This document shows, one piece after another, positions 1 to 10,153 of a stretch of 64,000 nucleotides of DNA. Within the stretch, counting starts at the first letter, position 1, and each line of letters begins with the position of its first letter. The notes under the pieces are model-generated. The model searched no databases. It was not told the origin of the DNA and saw only the letters and a program-made list of their open reading frames with translations. Position numbers and translations under genes: made by a program. This stretch comes from Heligmosomoides polygyrus polygyrus (lineage: Eukaryota; Nematoda; Chromadorea; Rhabditida; Heligmosomidae): positions 36,417,478 to 36,481,477 of the forward strand of contig OX377202.1 of the NCBI GenBank assembly GCA_947396885.1. Direction: 5' to 3'.

Positions 1-254
1 AATAAAAAGGAAAAGACTCCGCGCGGGGGGGGGGGGAGGGCGGTAGGTCTTCCACCTGAACGCAGGTGCCGACCGCATTGACGTGGCATTTTTCCCATCG
101 TGCAAAACTTGACGCGTCAGGTTTCTGGATAAGTTTGAGTAGTGATGGACTGCCCCATCCAACGCGCACTGGCGAGGGAAAGTACTCGCTCTCTCACAGG
201 GGTCGGCATGAAGCCTTGGCATAGACTTAAAATGGTTACAGCGCAAAGCGGCTG

Positions 255-460
255 TGATGAGGTCACCATGTAAGACAGCCCTACTAAACATTTTTGTTGC
301 ACTAAATTGAAAAAAACTTACACCGTTGTGCTAATTTGAAAAAAAATTAGCACTTATTTGATCTATCCCTGTAGTGAAGTGAGGTAGACTACTTCTGTGG
401 TAAATGAGCATTTTTGTGCCTCCTTACGAAGGTGTATAACTAATGAATGCAGAATGACCT
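255..460. repeat. Dispersed repeat, copy 1
   Basis: This stretch resembles 12485-12660: both share an AACATGTAAG or CCATGTAAG block, a TTTTTGTTGCAC block and a CTTACGAAGG block in the same order. A shorter match (GGGGATCACCATGTAG) lies at 32932-32948. I see no coding potential and cannot name the family. The first 250 bases hold a run of G (about 24-36) and nothing else I can assign. Confidence 0.4.
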
Positions 461-1238
461 CTTCTTTGTCAAGCTAAGCTCACTCTACAAGTTGTCGCGC
501 CCACTAAATCGATCCCGGCCTATATGCATTGATCGCAGAGCGTGTGATATTACCCCAATTAGCTTCGTAGCCATGTTCTTCTAAACGCATGGATAAGCTC
601 CTCCCATCAGCCAAACTTCACTCTGTGAGCGGTGGCCCTCATTCTATTGATTCTGCTTTGCCTAAAGTATCGCACACAGAGCACGCTATGGCGGCAGTTA
701 GTTCCATGAAGTACGCCTTGCTCTTCTATGCAACAAGTGTGCGAATAACAAATAAGTAAGCGCAACGTCCAGAAGTGGAGGTTGCCGCGTCCTATAGCGT
801 TTTTCGTCCGGGACGACGCTGGTGCTCCGGAAAAGAGCGCCTCTCGGGGTAAGAATGCGCCGCTTGTGCTTGTTGGCTGAAGCGGCACGTCCGGTAGTGT
901 AGTCAGCAATCGAGCGCTCATGGGGTGGAAGTGAAGCTTCCGATAAAATCACAAGCAATGGATTAAAAGATCGAAGAGATTCCCGATAATATCATGAGCC
1001 ATGAATAAATGGCCAAAACAGTAATTTCTCACCAAACAACTCGCACGCTGTGAAATAATTTTTTGTCCTGCTTGGTGAATGATATATGTTAAGGTCGATG
1101 GAATCGAGGAATAATTGGAGATGACTACACTGTAGTCTGGTCATATCAGTAGGTGAAATTATCGCTGACACCAACTGCTTGAGTAGATATCGCTGATCAG
1201 TGTTTTATTGTTCTCTAGTAGATGTCAGTTTTTTGAGT
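461..1238. other. No gene seen
   Basis: Open frames here are short, overlap on both strands and show no family resemblance. The stretch lies just outside the target duplication of the LINE fragment that begins at 1250, so it is presumably the older target DNA. Confidence 0.4.
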
Positions 1239-1249
1239 TAACAACTTAT
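1239..1249. repeat. 11-bp target-site duplication, left
   Basis: The sequence TAACAACTTAT occurs here and again exactly at 2672-2682, on the two sides of the LINE fragment. A target-primed insertion leaves this kind of duplication. The identical 11 bases suggest this insertion is younger than most in the window, although its coding frame is already broken. Confidence 0.75.
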
Positions 1250-2671
1250 AGTTTAGTTTTAGTTGCTCCCGTGCTGCTGAGCGCATAGGACGACGAACTC
1301 TTTCCACCACTGATTGTCTTTGGCTATTTCTTCGCACTCCTGCCTAGAAACATTCATAACTTCCAAGTCATTCATAAACGTGCAACCCTACGTGATTTTT
1401 GGGCGGCCTCTGGTTCCTGGCGGTGTTCATTGCATGGCTGGTCTTGGCAGGCGGTGCGCCGGCATTCGAGGAATGTTTCCGGCCAGGCGGATCGGCGTTG
1501 CGCAACGGTTTCGTAGAGGTTGCTCTTCTTCGTAGTACTTCTTCGTTTGTTAAACGGTCCATAGAGCGTATCCCCATTATTTGTCGTAGACATTTGCAGT
1601 GGAACTCGTTGATCCGTCTGATGATGATAGCTGACATCTTCAATGTTTCGCTAGCGCACACTGCAGTGGGGACGACTACCCAAGAATACAAACGCAGCTT
1701 GGCGCCATTTGAAGTTGGAGACTACGTCCACAGTGGCTTAAGCCTCCGGAACACCTCGCCTTTGCCTTGGCAATCCTGCATCGAACGTCAGCTTCAGCAT
1801 CCTCGTTACTGGTGATCATGCTTCCCATGTAGGTGAAGTTATCCACTACTTCCAAGCGATCCGATCCTACGTAGATGTATTCTCTCGAGGTCGTATTTCC
1901 TGCGTGCATGACCTTTGACTTTTCGGGACTAATTCGGAGGCCGATTTTGCTTGGTTCCTGGCTAAGGCATTCCGTGCTTCTTTGAAGAGTATTGTCGTCC
2001 TCAGCGAATATGGCAATGTCGTCGGCAAAGTCCAGGTCCATAAGGCGAACGCTAGACCAAGGGATACCCCCTTGTACTTCGGCTGTCGTTCTTCTCAGCA
2101 CGTAGTATAGTGCGATGTTGAAGAGCAGCGGTGAGAGAACACATCCCTGCCTGAGTCCTGCGGTGACTTCGAAGAATCTGTATTCCCGAGAGTTGTCTTC
2201 ACGCAGCACGAGGAGTTGTGGTGCAGACTTCTAAACACCTTGACGAAGGTCCTAGGGACTCCATAGAGACTAAGTATTTCCCACAGCGACTCACGGTGGA
2301 CACTGTCAAATACTTTCTTGAAATCGACGAAGTTTATGTAGAGCGGGTAGCGACACTCTAGGCACTGCTCGATGATGTTGCGTAGCGTAGAGATCACGAT
2401 CTTCCGTTTCCGAATCTAGTTTGCTCCTCCCGCAGTTGATCATACATTGCATCTCGAAGCCTTGTTAACAATACGGTGCAGAATACTTTGCCTGGCACTG
2501 ACAACAGGGTGATACCCCTCCAGTTCCGCAATCCGATAAGCTTCCTTTTTTCGGCAGTTTGACTTCTAGGTCTTTTTTCCAATCCTCTGGCACTTTATGT
2601 TGATGTCAGCAGCTATTGTAAAGTGTCGTCAATTGTTCCGCTACCGGTGCGGCTCCAGCTTTTAACACACA
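1250..2671 (-). mobile_element. 5'-truncated LINE with target-site duplication
   Basis: A minus-strand non-LTR retrotransposon fragment of 1422 bp, cut off at its 5' end within the reverse transcriptase domain and flanked by identical 11-bp duplications. The 3' end lies only about 10 bases past the stop codon and is rich in ACTAA, so there is almost no 3' UTR, as is usual for RTE-like LINEs. The coding content is described under the pseudogene at 1258-2664. The clade (RTE-like rather than another EN-RT LINE) is inferred from the general look of the protein. Confidence 0.8.
1258..2664 (-). pseudogene. Reverse transcriptase pseudogene (LINE)
   Basis: Reading down the minus strand, successive frames give the fingers region (VPEDWKKDLEVK near 2570-2600, then NWRGITLLSVPGK), the palm motif DFKKVFDSVHRESLW, the RQGCVLSPLLFN motif, the catalytic FADD box at 2018-2029, the NFTYMGSMI segment, and a thumb/C-terminal part ending in WWKEFVVL before the stop at 1258-1260. 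At least two frameshifts (near 2200 and 1690) and in-frame stops break it. The element would have copied its own RNA at the target site; this copy cannot encode an active enzyme. Confidence 0.85.
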
Positions 2672-2682
2672 TAACAACTTAT
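2672..2682. repeat. 11-bp target-site duplication, right
   Basis: Identical to 1239-1249. It marks the truncated 5' boundary of the LINE fragment. Confidence 0.75.
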
Positions 2683-2689
2683 TGCTGCA

Positions 2690-3190
2690 TGCTTATTACG
2701 GACAATGTCAAAGTCGGAAACTGATAAAAATTTTGCACCGTATACATATTTTCTTCATTAATCGACAAAAATACATGTTTAAAGAAGCTAACTACCTTAA
2801 AAATGCACAAAATATCGTACATTCCTTTGTTTGCTAGTGCACGTACAACGGGAAACAGCATATATCATTTATGTTAACCTCTTGATACGGTTTCTGTTTC
2901 AGCCACACTCCATAATGAAAACCGTATCGTCTATGTTTTGGGTAGGCAAGATTACTTGTTCTTTTCTATAAACTCACTTAATTCTAACAATATTCCAGAA
3001 TCGGCTTAACAGCGTGAGACCTGTACACGCAGCGCCATCGATTGAAGCTGTGAGTTCATCATAAGCTTAATTTGCGCTTTCTGTTTTTGTTGCTCACAAA
3101 AATCGCTTTTTTTGCTTGACGGGCTCTACTTCGCTATTTCTTACGCGACATGCATAAGTTTCTGGCAACGCGGAGGAAGCACTACCATCC
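2690..3190. other. No gene seen; short hairpin
   Basis: AT-rich sequence without a plausible frame. Around 2884-2930 a 10-base sequence GATACGGTTT is followed about 28 bases later by its reverse complement, a short possible hairpin of unknown meaning. Confidence 0.35.
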
Positions 3191-3211
3191 TTGTATGACG
3201 GCTTAAGTGTA

Positions 3212-3425
<214 letters not shown>

Positions 3426-3559
3426 ATCTAAAATGTGTGATATTCCTTATAGAACTTTTATACAAAACTGTGAAACTGCGTGTGGAAGGCTTTGACCTTC
3501 CTCCCCCTCCGACGTAGTTAGGTGTTAAGGCGGGTACGCTAGAAAAAGTGCGAAAGCTG

Positions 3560-3790
3560 GTACCAAACCATGTCGCTGTCAGAAACCCGTTCAAATCGAT
3601 GTTCGTGGCCAGTGTCTGTTGTCGGGAGCACCACTGCTGCCCATTTGCCTGATGTCGCTTGTTTCGAGGAAGAGTTCTTCTCCGTAGTCGAAGTCAGCGT
3701 ATAGAAGGTTGTGCCTTTTTATATCGGTCAGTCCGATGACATCGTACTTGATCTTTTCGGCCGGCATCATCATATCCCTGATAGATGATT
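3560..3790 (-). pseudogene. RTE-type endonuclease fragment
   Basis: The minus-strand frame contains KIKYDVIGLTDIKRH followed by a GEELFLETSD segment. This matches the second beta-strand and following loop of the apurinic-like endonuclease of nematode RTE elements (YDVIGLTET is the usual form). The frame then breaks, and no reverse transcriptase follows on this strand until the unrelated LINE at 2664. It is an isolated 5' domain fragment. Confidence 0.65.
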
Positions 3791-4125
3791 CCTATGCAAG
3801 CGTGCTTTACCTGCTCATCGAAACGATGCTGACTTTTAAATCTACACGCGCTGTTGTATGGCTGCTGTAATAGTGCTGCTGTAATATAGTAATTTCGGAA
3901 GTGTCCGATCGCACGACTTAGAATGCTTGCAGCATCTCAAATTTCTTTTTCATAGTCATATCTCACTACTACAATTTTTATCAATATTCTGCGAACATAT
4001 TTTCATTTCAGAAAAGACAAGATCTAATTTAAGGTGTTTCTTCAGTACAAAGTTTCAGCACGTTGCTGTCTTTTTGGGACTATTAGTTCTTTATAGAACT
4101 TTATGTCATTAGTAACCGTTTTCAG

Positions 4126-4386
4126 CACCAATTGAAATCTGACAATCCTACTCCCGACCAACCGGCTCGTACCTCTTCAAAGACAATGACGAATGGACGG
4201 ACCTCTCAAGCGACATTAGAGACGAAGGAATCAACCGAAAAAAATCTTCAGGAGTCAAAAGAATCTGTAGAAAAAATGAGGCCTAAGGAGTCTGCCGAAA
4301 AGGTTTCAAGAAGACCTAGTGGAAAAAGAACGCCGAAGTACTACAATCTGGCCGATTTGCAAAGGCAGATGAAGGCTAAGAAATGA
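4126..4386 (+). CDS. Possible last exon of an unknown gene
   Basis: An open frame of 86 codons starts directly after a good nematode 3' splice site (GTTTTCAG at 4118-4125) and ends in TGA at 4384-4386. There is no ATG at its head, so it would be a terminal exon. The product is very charged: repeated KES/EKV segments, Ser and Thr rich, closing with YYNLADLQRQMKAKK, a basic amphipathic tail. AATAAA-like sequence follows at about 4503. No upstream exon was identified and no family is recognised. It may be a real small gene end or a decayed one. Confidence 0.45.
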   Translation, partial: HQLKSDNPTPDQPARTSSKTMTNGRTSQATLETKESTEKNLQESKESVEKMRPKESAEKVSRRPSGKRTPKYYNLADLQRQMKAKK

Positions 4387-4711
4387 ACGATCTCCTGCAT
4401 TTTGCATTGTGGTGTAACATTGGTTGACTTCTTCAGGATTAACACGACATTCATACCATATTTAATGCTTGGAAATAGCCGTTTTGTTTTTTGAGGCATC
4501 TAAATAAACTTTTGTTTTTTGTCCTCTGTAGATGCTCTGAACGAACTAGAAGAACCAGCTCCTCTCCTTTTTTGAATATAAAAAATATAGGCACATTCGT
4601 TCCACTATTCAAAAAATTGTTAAAATCTATCAAAGACGAAGAGAGCTGCAGTATCAGCAGAAGTGGCTTCTTAACACCTGATGGTTATAGTAAACGAACT
4701 GAACAGTACTG

Positions 4712-4934
4712 TTAGGTTAGCGCAAAATTAATCTCCGTTTCGAGGTATGTGTGCTTCCGCCCTGGAAAGGTCTGCTAGAAAAAATTAGAGCGACATCCAC
4801 ATATGTTTTTTGAGAGAGCGGGAAAAAATCCTATGAACGGTATGTGTGGCTTTCCCTGAGACGGAATGGTTTAGAGTAAGAAACTTATTTATTTACACAT
4901 ATCTCGAACGGAGATTAATCGTGCAACAGCCTAA
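4712..4934. mobile_element. Mariner-type MITE
   Basis: A 223-bp non-coding element whose two ends are inverted copies over about 32 bases: TTAGGTTAGCGCAAAATTAA on the left, and on the right the complement, ending CAACAGCCTAA, with the shared block ATTAATCTCCGTT. The outer end resembles the terminus of the mariner remnant that ends at 6698 (GCAACAGCCTAA). It is therefore probably a deletion derivative moved by a related transposase. A TA duplication is seen only on the right. Confidence 0.65.
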
Positions 4935-5149
4935 TACGTTAGCAGAAGGCCATGACGTACATCGGGTCTTACTTAGATCTAACCAGATTCTCCTGATGTC
5001 GTCGCGTCATATCGACGTGGCCATTTTCGATATCCACCGACACCATGGTCAGTCGATATGGAGGAGGGTCGTTGAGCGGTCGGTGGCGGATCGCGGCTCT
5101 TCCAGCCGCTACAGGAGAGCACTGGGAGAGGGAGCAGTTCCTGCACGAG

Positions 5150-5470
5150 CACCTTGGACGCACTACACCCTGGAGTCCCTTCCCTAGCCGAGTTGTGCGC
5201 TCGAAGAGCGCACAACCCATCTCCGATGTCCCCCTCAGCGACGAAAGCATTCTTGGCACGAGCCGCCTGGATGGCCCACACCCCGGAGTCCCTTCCCTAG
5301 CCGAGTTGTGCGCTCGAAGAGCGCACAACCCATCTCCGATGTCACCCTCAGCGACGAAAGCATTCTTGGCACGAGCCGCCTGGATGGCCCACACCCCGGA
5401 GTCCCTTCCCTAGCCGAGTTGTGCGCTCGAAGAGCGCACAACCCATCTCCGATGTTCCCTCAGCAAGGAA
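5150..5470. repeat. 113-bp tandem repeat
   Basis: Two full and one partial copy of a 113-bp unit; the block GGAGTCCCTTCCCTAGCC recurs at 5172, 5285 and 5398. Every unit carries a perfect 10-bp stem with a 3-base loop (TTGTGCGCTC-GAA-GAGCGCACAA). A diverged single unit appears near 57300-57390, so the unit is also dispersed. Open frames through it on both strands are by-products of the repeat. Confidence 0.85.
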
Positions 5471-5706
5471 AGCAGTCTCGGCACGGATTGATGTGCAAGT
5501 TTGCGTGGTACTCCAGCAGGAGCTGGCATATTGCCAGCGGAGCAAGTGGTTAGTTCTAATGGCTATCCGTACATCGTAGTACGGTAGCAAGAATTTGGCG
5601 AGGATCGGCAAGGTGAAGAAGGTGTTGAAGTATGCCTCATGAGCTGACCGATGAGCAGCGTCAGGCACCTTTCGACACTTGCTCTATGCTGCTTGTTCGC
5701 TTTAAA

Positions 5707-6114
5707 GGGCTGGGCACACTCCTGCTGCTTGACGCAGCTCCAATGATGAAGAATAGGGCAGAGACGCAGAGTACGTGTCTCCGCGTCAGGGGTGGCGGCA
5801 CACTTACGGCACACTTCGCTTCAGCGTTGACGCTCCGTCAGCGCTGCAAGCGTCAGCTTCACGGAATGAGTTCGGTCACTCCGTGAAGCTGACGCTGTCG
5901 CTCCTGAGCAAGAGATAAGATAAATAAGATAGGAAAGCCCTTTCCTCAACCAAACCAGCCAACCGGTCAGCTGAGCGATGGTGTGCAGTGGTCCAATGAC
6001 GACACCAGAGAAAGGAAGAACGATCGTCCCTCACCGCAAACATGACCTGAGCCTGAGAGCGACGCTCCGCCCCGTTTTTGACGCACTAAAGCCGCTGCCG
6101 AGTGTGCCCAACCC
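5707..6114. mobile_element. 408-bp inverted-repeat element inside the mariner
   Basis: Ends are inverted: AGGGCTGGGCACACTC at the left and its near complement GAGTGTGCCCAACCC at the right. TTAAA is present on both sides (5702-5706 and 6115-6119), and the mariner reading continues across it (LLVRFK before, EPFLSR-like residues after), so it is a later insertion. Inside lies a perfect 15-bp stem with a 15-base loop (about 5849-5893). The TTAA(A) duplication recalls piggyBac-like targets, but the family is not settled. Confidence 0.75.
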
Positions 6115-6159
6115 TTAAATGAGCCTTTTCTGAGCCGTGTTATATATGTAGATAAAAAA

Positions 6160-6162
6160 TGA
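6160..6162 (+). other. TGA at the DEKW Trp codon
   Basis: In the mariner remnant the conserved DEKW motif reads Asp-Lys-Lys-stop here. The same position is a stop in the two other mariners of the window (13739-13741 and 46875-46877). Confidence 0.7.
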
Positions 6163-6944
6163 GTCCTTTGCAATAGCAGGAATCGCGATTTGTTTGGGTA
6201 GATAAGGATGCTCCTCCAACATCCTTTCTTAAACCCGACATTCACCCTAAAAAATTTTGGTGGTGTTGTAAAGGCGTAATCCATTACAGCTTTTTGCAAC
6301 CTGGTCAGGCAGTTACAGCAGAGTCCTGCTGTTGTGGTTCAGACCAAATGTATGGGTACTTGCAAAATCGTGGCCGGTAGTGGTGAATGAAGGAGGAGCG
6401 CTCATGTTGCAGGACAGCGCTAGGCCACACACCTCACAAACCACTCGGCGAAAATTGACCCATTTAGGTATCAATGTTCTCCCTCACCCACCATATTCAC
6501 TCGACTTTCCCCAGCTGACCGTCACTTTTTCCGAGCTCTTGATTCTTATTTACGTCAGAAACGATTCACTAATTTAGACGATGTTGAAAGCGTGTGGATT
6601 CTGGGGCCTTTACTTCGATTAAAAAAGCTGTGTTTAAGCAGAATATAGCACTTTGAACTAAGCTGTCTGTTTTGATTATTAATTTTGCAACAGCCTAATA
6701 TTATCTCATTTGTTCCAAAAATTTACCAAACTCCTTGCATGACGATGGTTGTTATTTCGATTATTAATCGGTTTGACCATTTAATGTGGGGAGCATGGTT
6801 CAATGGTCATATCTAGTCGACGAAAGCTAGCTTGCTTCACATCCCACAAGAGATTTAGGAGGCTGAAACGTGAACACTGAAACCTGCCGAGGGCAAAATG
6901 CACTCTAGGCTGATAAAAGTGCAAAAACACCACTAGCAATGCAT

Positions 6945-7020
6945 AGACACCACCCTAGAACCAATCCCTTGATTACCCTTTCGCAAGTCCATCGCGCTAT
7001 CCACTCGGACATCCAGTCGC
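6945..7020 (-). other. tRNA-Ser-like sequence, degenerate
   Basis: On the minus strand the order GTCCGAGTGGATAGCG (A-box-like), a GATGGACTTGCG stretch where the anticodon arm would be, and GGTTCTAGGG (B-box-like) resembles a serine tRNA. The acceptor stem does not close and the B box is altered. It is a tRNA pseudogene or SINE head, not a working tRNA. Confidence 0.4.
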
Positions 7021-7039
7021 TTGGGGACTGCTGGTGAAC

Positions 7040-8260
7040 GCCTCTCGTGAATGCGACTTCTCGCTTCTACTTGGAATTTATCAAATCCCGCGTTCTAGCA
7101 ATGATTGAAATTCCAAACCTTTTGCGGGATCATTTCTGAGCACAAGGGCATTCCAGACGTCAGTTTTGCGTTCGGCTAGCACTGAAACGATACAGTTCTT
7201 GCCATTTTTGACCTACGCAGAGGTCCGTAGAAAATTTAGAAACAACTGTTGTGATTCCCAGACAACGCCCTACAACCCTATGTAGGTTGCTTTTAGAAAC
7301 CCCACGGTCACCTCTTTGACCTTCCTCGTCTGCTTTGCCACCCTACTCCGTCGCAAATGTGGTTTCATTATCATTATCTTCATCGCATCATTATCAGTAT
7401 CCAGGAAAAGCGGCTGCAACGGCAATAATGTCTTGAATAATTGTTGCCACAGCCGCGTTGGCGGCACATCAGCTGCTAGCTCTACGTCTCTACCCTACCC
7501 TTATGTATACAGATAGATGTGGATGGCTATGCTACAATTCTTGCTATGTGACTTGCTCTCACCGTTTAGACATACGCTTCAGACCCTTCCTTTGTGAGAG
7601 ATTCGTTTAACAGCAAAAGGTTTTTTGTAAGCAGTATGCTATTATATTTTTCAGCAGGCGATAGAAAAATGGTGCAGTGTGTATGTGTGTTTGTATGAAA
7701 TCTCTAAAGTACCTTTTTGGAAAGGGTGCGTTTAAAGAGTTGAGGTTAAACATTGTCGGTGGATCGATCCCGAAACATTACAATTACGATTCAGACGCTT
7801 CTTAACTTATGCATGTAGTCAAAGAAGTTTCTCCCTAGAAACCCATTCCAAATTCCATTTTCTCCCTAGAAACCCATTCCAAATTGCATATCACGCTATA
7901 CTAAAATAAAATAAAAACCCTACCATGCTTTCTAAAGTTTTCACTGTGTTGTTATTGTGTACTATCTCTCTCTAGCAAAACAGTTTCTCTTTCCTTGAAG
8001 GGGGAACAAACTGTTAGGCCGCTCTCCACAATTGGTTTAACATAAGTTTAGCAAATCATAGTTAACACGATCTTACTAGGATCTACATAAGCTCATTGTT
8101 TCTGATCTTCCACCTGTTCGGCTTTAAAATGCTGCAATTATCAACTTTGTAGTCATATGACCAACGCTCCCCACGCAGGTGCTTTTCTATTGAAAAATCC
8201 TACTATACATATAAAGGAGCAAGCATGTGTGTGCGTGCGTGACTGTGTGCGTGCTGTGTG
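7040..8260. other. No gene seen; 31-bp direct duplication
   Basis: A mostly anonymous stretch. At 7830-7891 a 31-bp unit beginning TCTCCCTAGAAACCCATT occurs twice in tandem. Other frames are short and unsupported. Confidence 0.5.
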
Positions 8261-8264
8261 TTCT

Positions 8265-9240
8265 CGTCCGTCGCAACTGGAGTGGGGCACTGCGTATTGG
8301 AAACGATTGTTGAACACCGACATCAAAGGGAAAGTCGAGGGAATTTCGATTGAAGAGTTCTCTCATCCGGCCGTCCCTTCTGTGCTCCTATCCACGATTC
8401 CGTCCACAAAACAACTGTGGAGGAAACTGACGCGCCTCTGAGGATGATGAGGCCGGGAAAGGCGAGTCCTCCAGATGACTTACCAGCTGATTTATGGAAG
8501 TCGAAGTTCTGGTACTTTGCTGAGTGGTTGGCCAAGTTTTTCATCCAGGTTGTAGCGGAGAAGATGGTGCCTGAGGCCTTAGCCATGGTATGACAAACCC
8601 GAGCGACGAGCGACGCCTAATGATATGCTCCCATATCGATCGGGCGGCGCAATGGAATCGATATGGGTGTATATCATTAGACGTCGCTCGGAGTGAGCGA
8701 TGGTATGACAAAGGCCTGATAGTTGGCAGAAAAGTACGACGATCCTGATTTGGAAGAAGGGCAGCCCTGCGGGCTGCTCAAATTACCGTCCGATTCGGTT
8801 GCTTACGCACATCATGAAGATCTTCGAGCGAATCCTCGATAGCCGAATTGGGGAAATCGTCAAGCTTTCCAGCAATCAGCTTCGTGGCTGGTTGTGGCAC
8901 TACCGACGCCATACATGCCGCTGTCTTCTGGTAGAGATGCATCGCGAGAAACAGAGCCCGGTGCATCTTTCCTTTCTCGACTTGGAGAAGGCCTTCGATC
9001 GCTAACCGCGTGAGGTTATATGGTACCCCCTACGACAGCACGGTGTTCCCGAAGAAATTGTAGAGTGCGTGCAAATGCTATACTCTTGTACAAAGAGTCG
9101 TTTGCAAGCTGCAGCAGGAACCTCGACGGAGTTTCCTATCTCTGTTGGAGTGCACCAAGGATCTGCGCTTTCTCCACTCCTCTCTGTTGTCGTAATGGAT
9201 GCCATTGCGCGAGATTTTCATCAGGCACTTCACTTCTATC
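8265..9240 (+). pseudogene. RTE reverse transcriptase fragment
   Basis: Contains SIEEFSHPAVPS, MRPGKASPPDDLPADLW near 8440-8500, then, after a small insertion, WQKSTTILIWKKGS and NYRPIRLL (about 8724-8810), MKIFERILDSRIGEIV, FLDLEKAFDR at about 8976-9005, and GVHQGSALSPL near 9148-9180. This is the finger-palm half of an RTE reverse transcriptase; the catalytic YADD box is lost because homology stops near 9230. Frameshifts near 8890 and 9020 inactivate it. The copy is cut at both ends. Confidence 0.85.
8575..8716. mobile_element. 142-bp fold-back MITE in the RTE frame
   Basis: Begins and ends in GGCC and is flanked by TGA on both sides (8572-8574, 8717-8719). Arms 8607-8640 and 8657-8690 are near-perfect inverted copies of 34 bp around a 16-base loop. 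The right terminus (complement GGCCTTTGTCATACCATCGC) matches the ends of the larger element at 32637-33453. Removing the element and one TGA restores the RTE frame as VPDSWQ. The block ATGGTATGACAAA appears as a direct repeat (8585-8597, 8700-8712), so one subterminal segment seems inverted. Confidence 0.8.
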
Positions 9241-9371
9241 TTGACCGTGAGCGGTCGTGTGCTACCCTTCGTCAGCTGTAAGACCGGTATTTCTACCGCT
9301 TCTTTGTTTTCAGGTTCAGTTCCCTTATCGGTTAATACATGTGCCGCCTAAGACACAGCGAGGATTGAAGC

Positions 9372-9985
9372 TTGGCCTCTTATCGTCTTAACCCAAGTCC
9401 TACTACGCCGCCAGTGAATTCTGAAGTGTCGCTCAATCTCGCTGATATGTCCATTAGTGTGTTGCTCAACAAGGCACAAGAAATTAACAAGGACCCAGCT
9501 GTTAAACAACTTCTCATTGCTGCTAAGGAAAAGGTTCAATATGAATTTTCGGAATTTTTGGAGCATGAGAAGAGCGAACGAGCTATCGTTGTAAGCGGTA
9601 TCGAGGAAGAATCAATGCAAACGCGGCCTTCCGAACGTCAACCGTTCTTGAAGAGAAAATCTCCGGGGTGCTTGATGCCATCAACATTGAATGCCGTCCT
9701 TCCGAAATCTACCGTATGGGTAAAGTTGATCCGAGGCGTCCACGTTTAGTCAAGGTAGTTTTGCCCTCGCATACGCACTGGCGTGCAGCGCTTGCAAATG
9801 CTCGCTTGCAACGCCAATCCGGTCTAGTAAATGTTTACATGAGAAAGAGTATGACAGCAGAGGAAAGGCAACGAGATTTTGAATTGCGCCAAATGGCACG
9901 CGACCATAATAGAGGCCTTGAAAACTTGTTCGCCTTTCTGAAATTCATGGTATTCATTCGGTTGCTCCCCTACAGTGAAATGTAG
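9372..9985 (+). pseudogene. CR1-like LINE ORF1
   Basis: Two overlapping frames form one broken ORF1: the first runs to 9749 with a charged helical part and the motif SERAIVVSGIEEE; the second (to 9985) has the domain DAINIECRPSEIYRMGK, RLVKVVLPS and NVYMRKSMTAEERQRD. Nematode CR1-like elements carry this RNA-binding first protein ahead of the polymerase. A +1 frameshift near 9640 joins them. A related ORF1 lies at 45623-48594. Confidence 0.75.
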
Positions 9986-10150
9986 TTTGCTTAATGCTCG
10001 TATTTTATGCAGCAAAATCGACCATTTACATTCGCCTTTAAGTAGTAACACCTCGATTTATTATTCATTACCGAGACCTGGCTCACTGAAAAAATTCATG
10101 ACTCAGAAATAATAGGTGGCGTTCCTTTCCTTTTTTTCACGACTGACGTA
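9985..10150 (+). pseudogene. CR1-like ORF2 start (endonuclease N-terminus)
   Basis: Right after ORF1 the sequence reads SLLNARILCSKIDHLHS and, after a one-base shift, LLFITETWLTEKIHDSEIIGG. This is the first part of the apurinic-like endonuclease, with the ETWL box carrying the metal-binding Glu. The element stops at about 10150, where an RTE 3' fragment begins. Confidence 0.75.
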
Positions 10151-10153
10151 AAT

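Larger units (their letters stand above)
5560..6698 (+). pseudogene. Mariner transposase remnant
   Basis: Pieces of one mariner transposase follow in order through several frames: IGKVKKVLKY and PHELTDEQRQ (the WVPHEL region) near 5595-5660, then after an insertion FLSRVIYVDKK (first catalytic Asp region) at 6123-6159, FVWVDKDAPPTSFLKPDIHP at 6193-6245, QPGQAVTAE near 6300, QDSARPHTSQTTRRKL at 6411-6460, LPHPPYSLDF, and LDSYLRQKRFTNLDDVES near 6540-6590. The 3' end is a mariner terminus, GCAACAGCCTAA, followed by TA. The 5' end is missing. Stops and frameshifts make it inactive. Confidence 0.85.

Noticed and set aside
5045..5553. Overlapping frames on both strands around the tandem repeat
   Set aside because: All are shadows of the 113-bp repeat, whose unit length is not a multiple of three.
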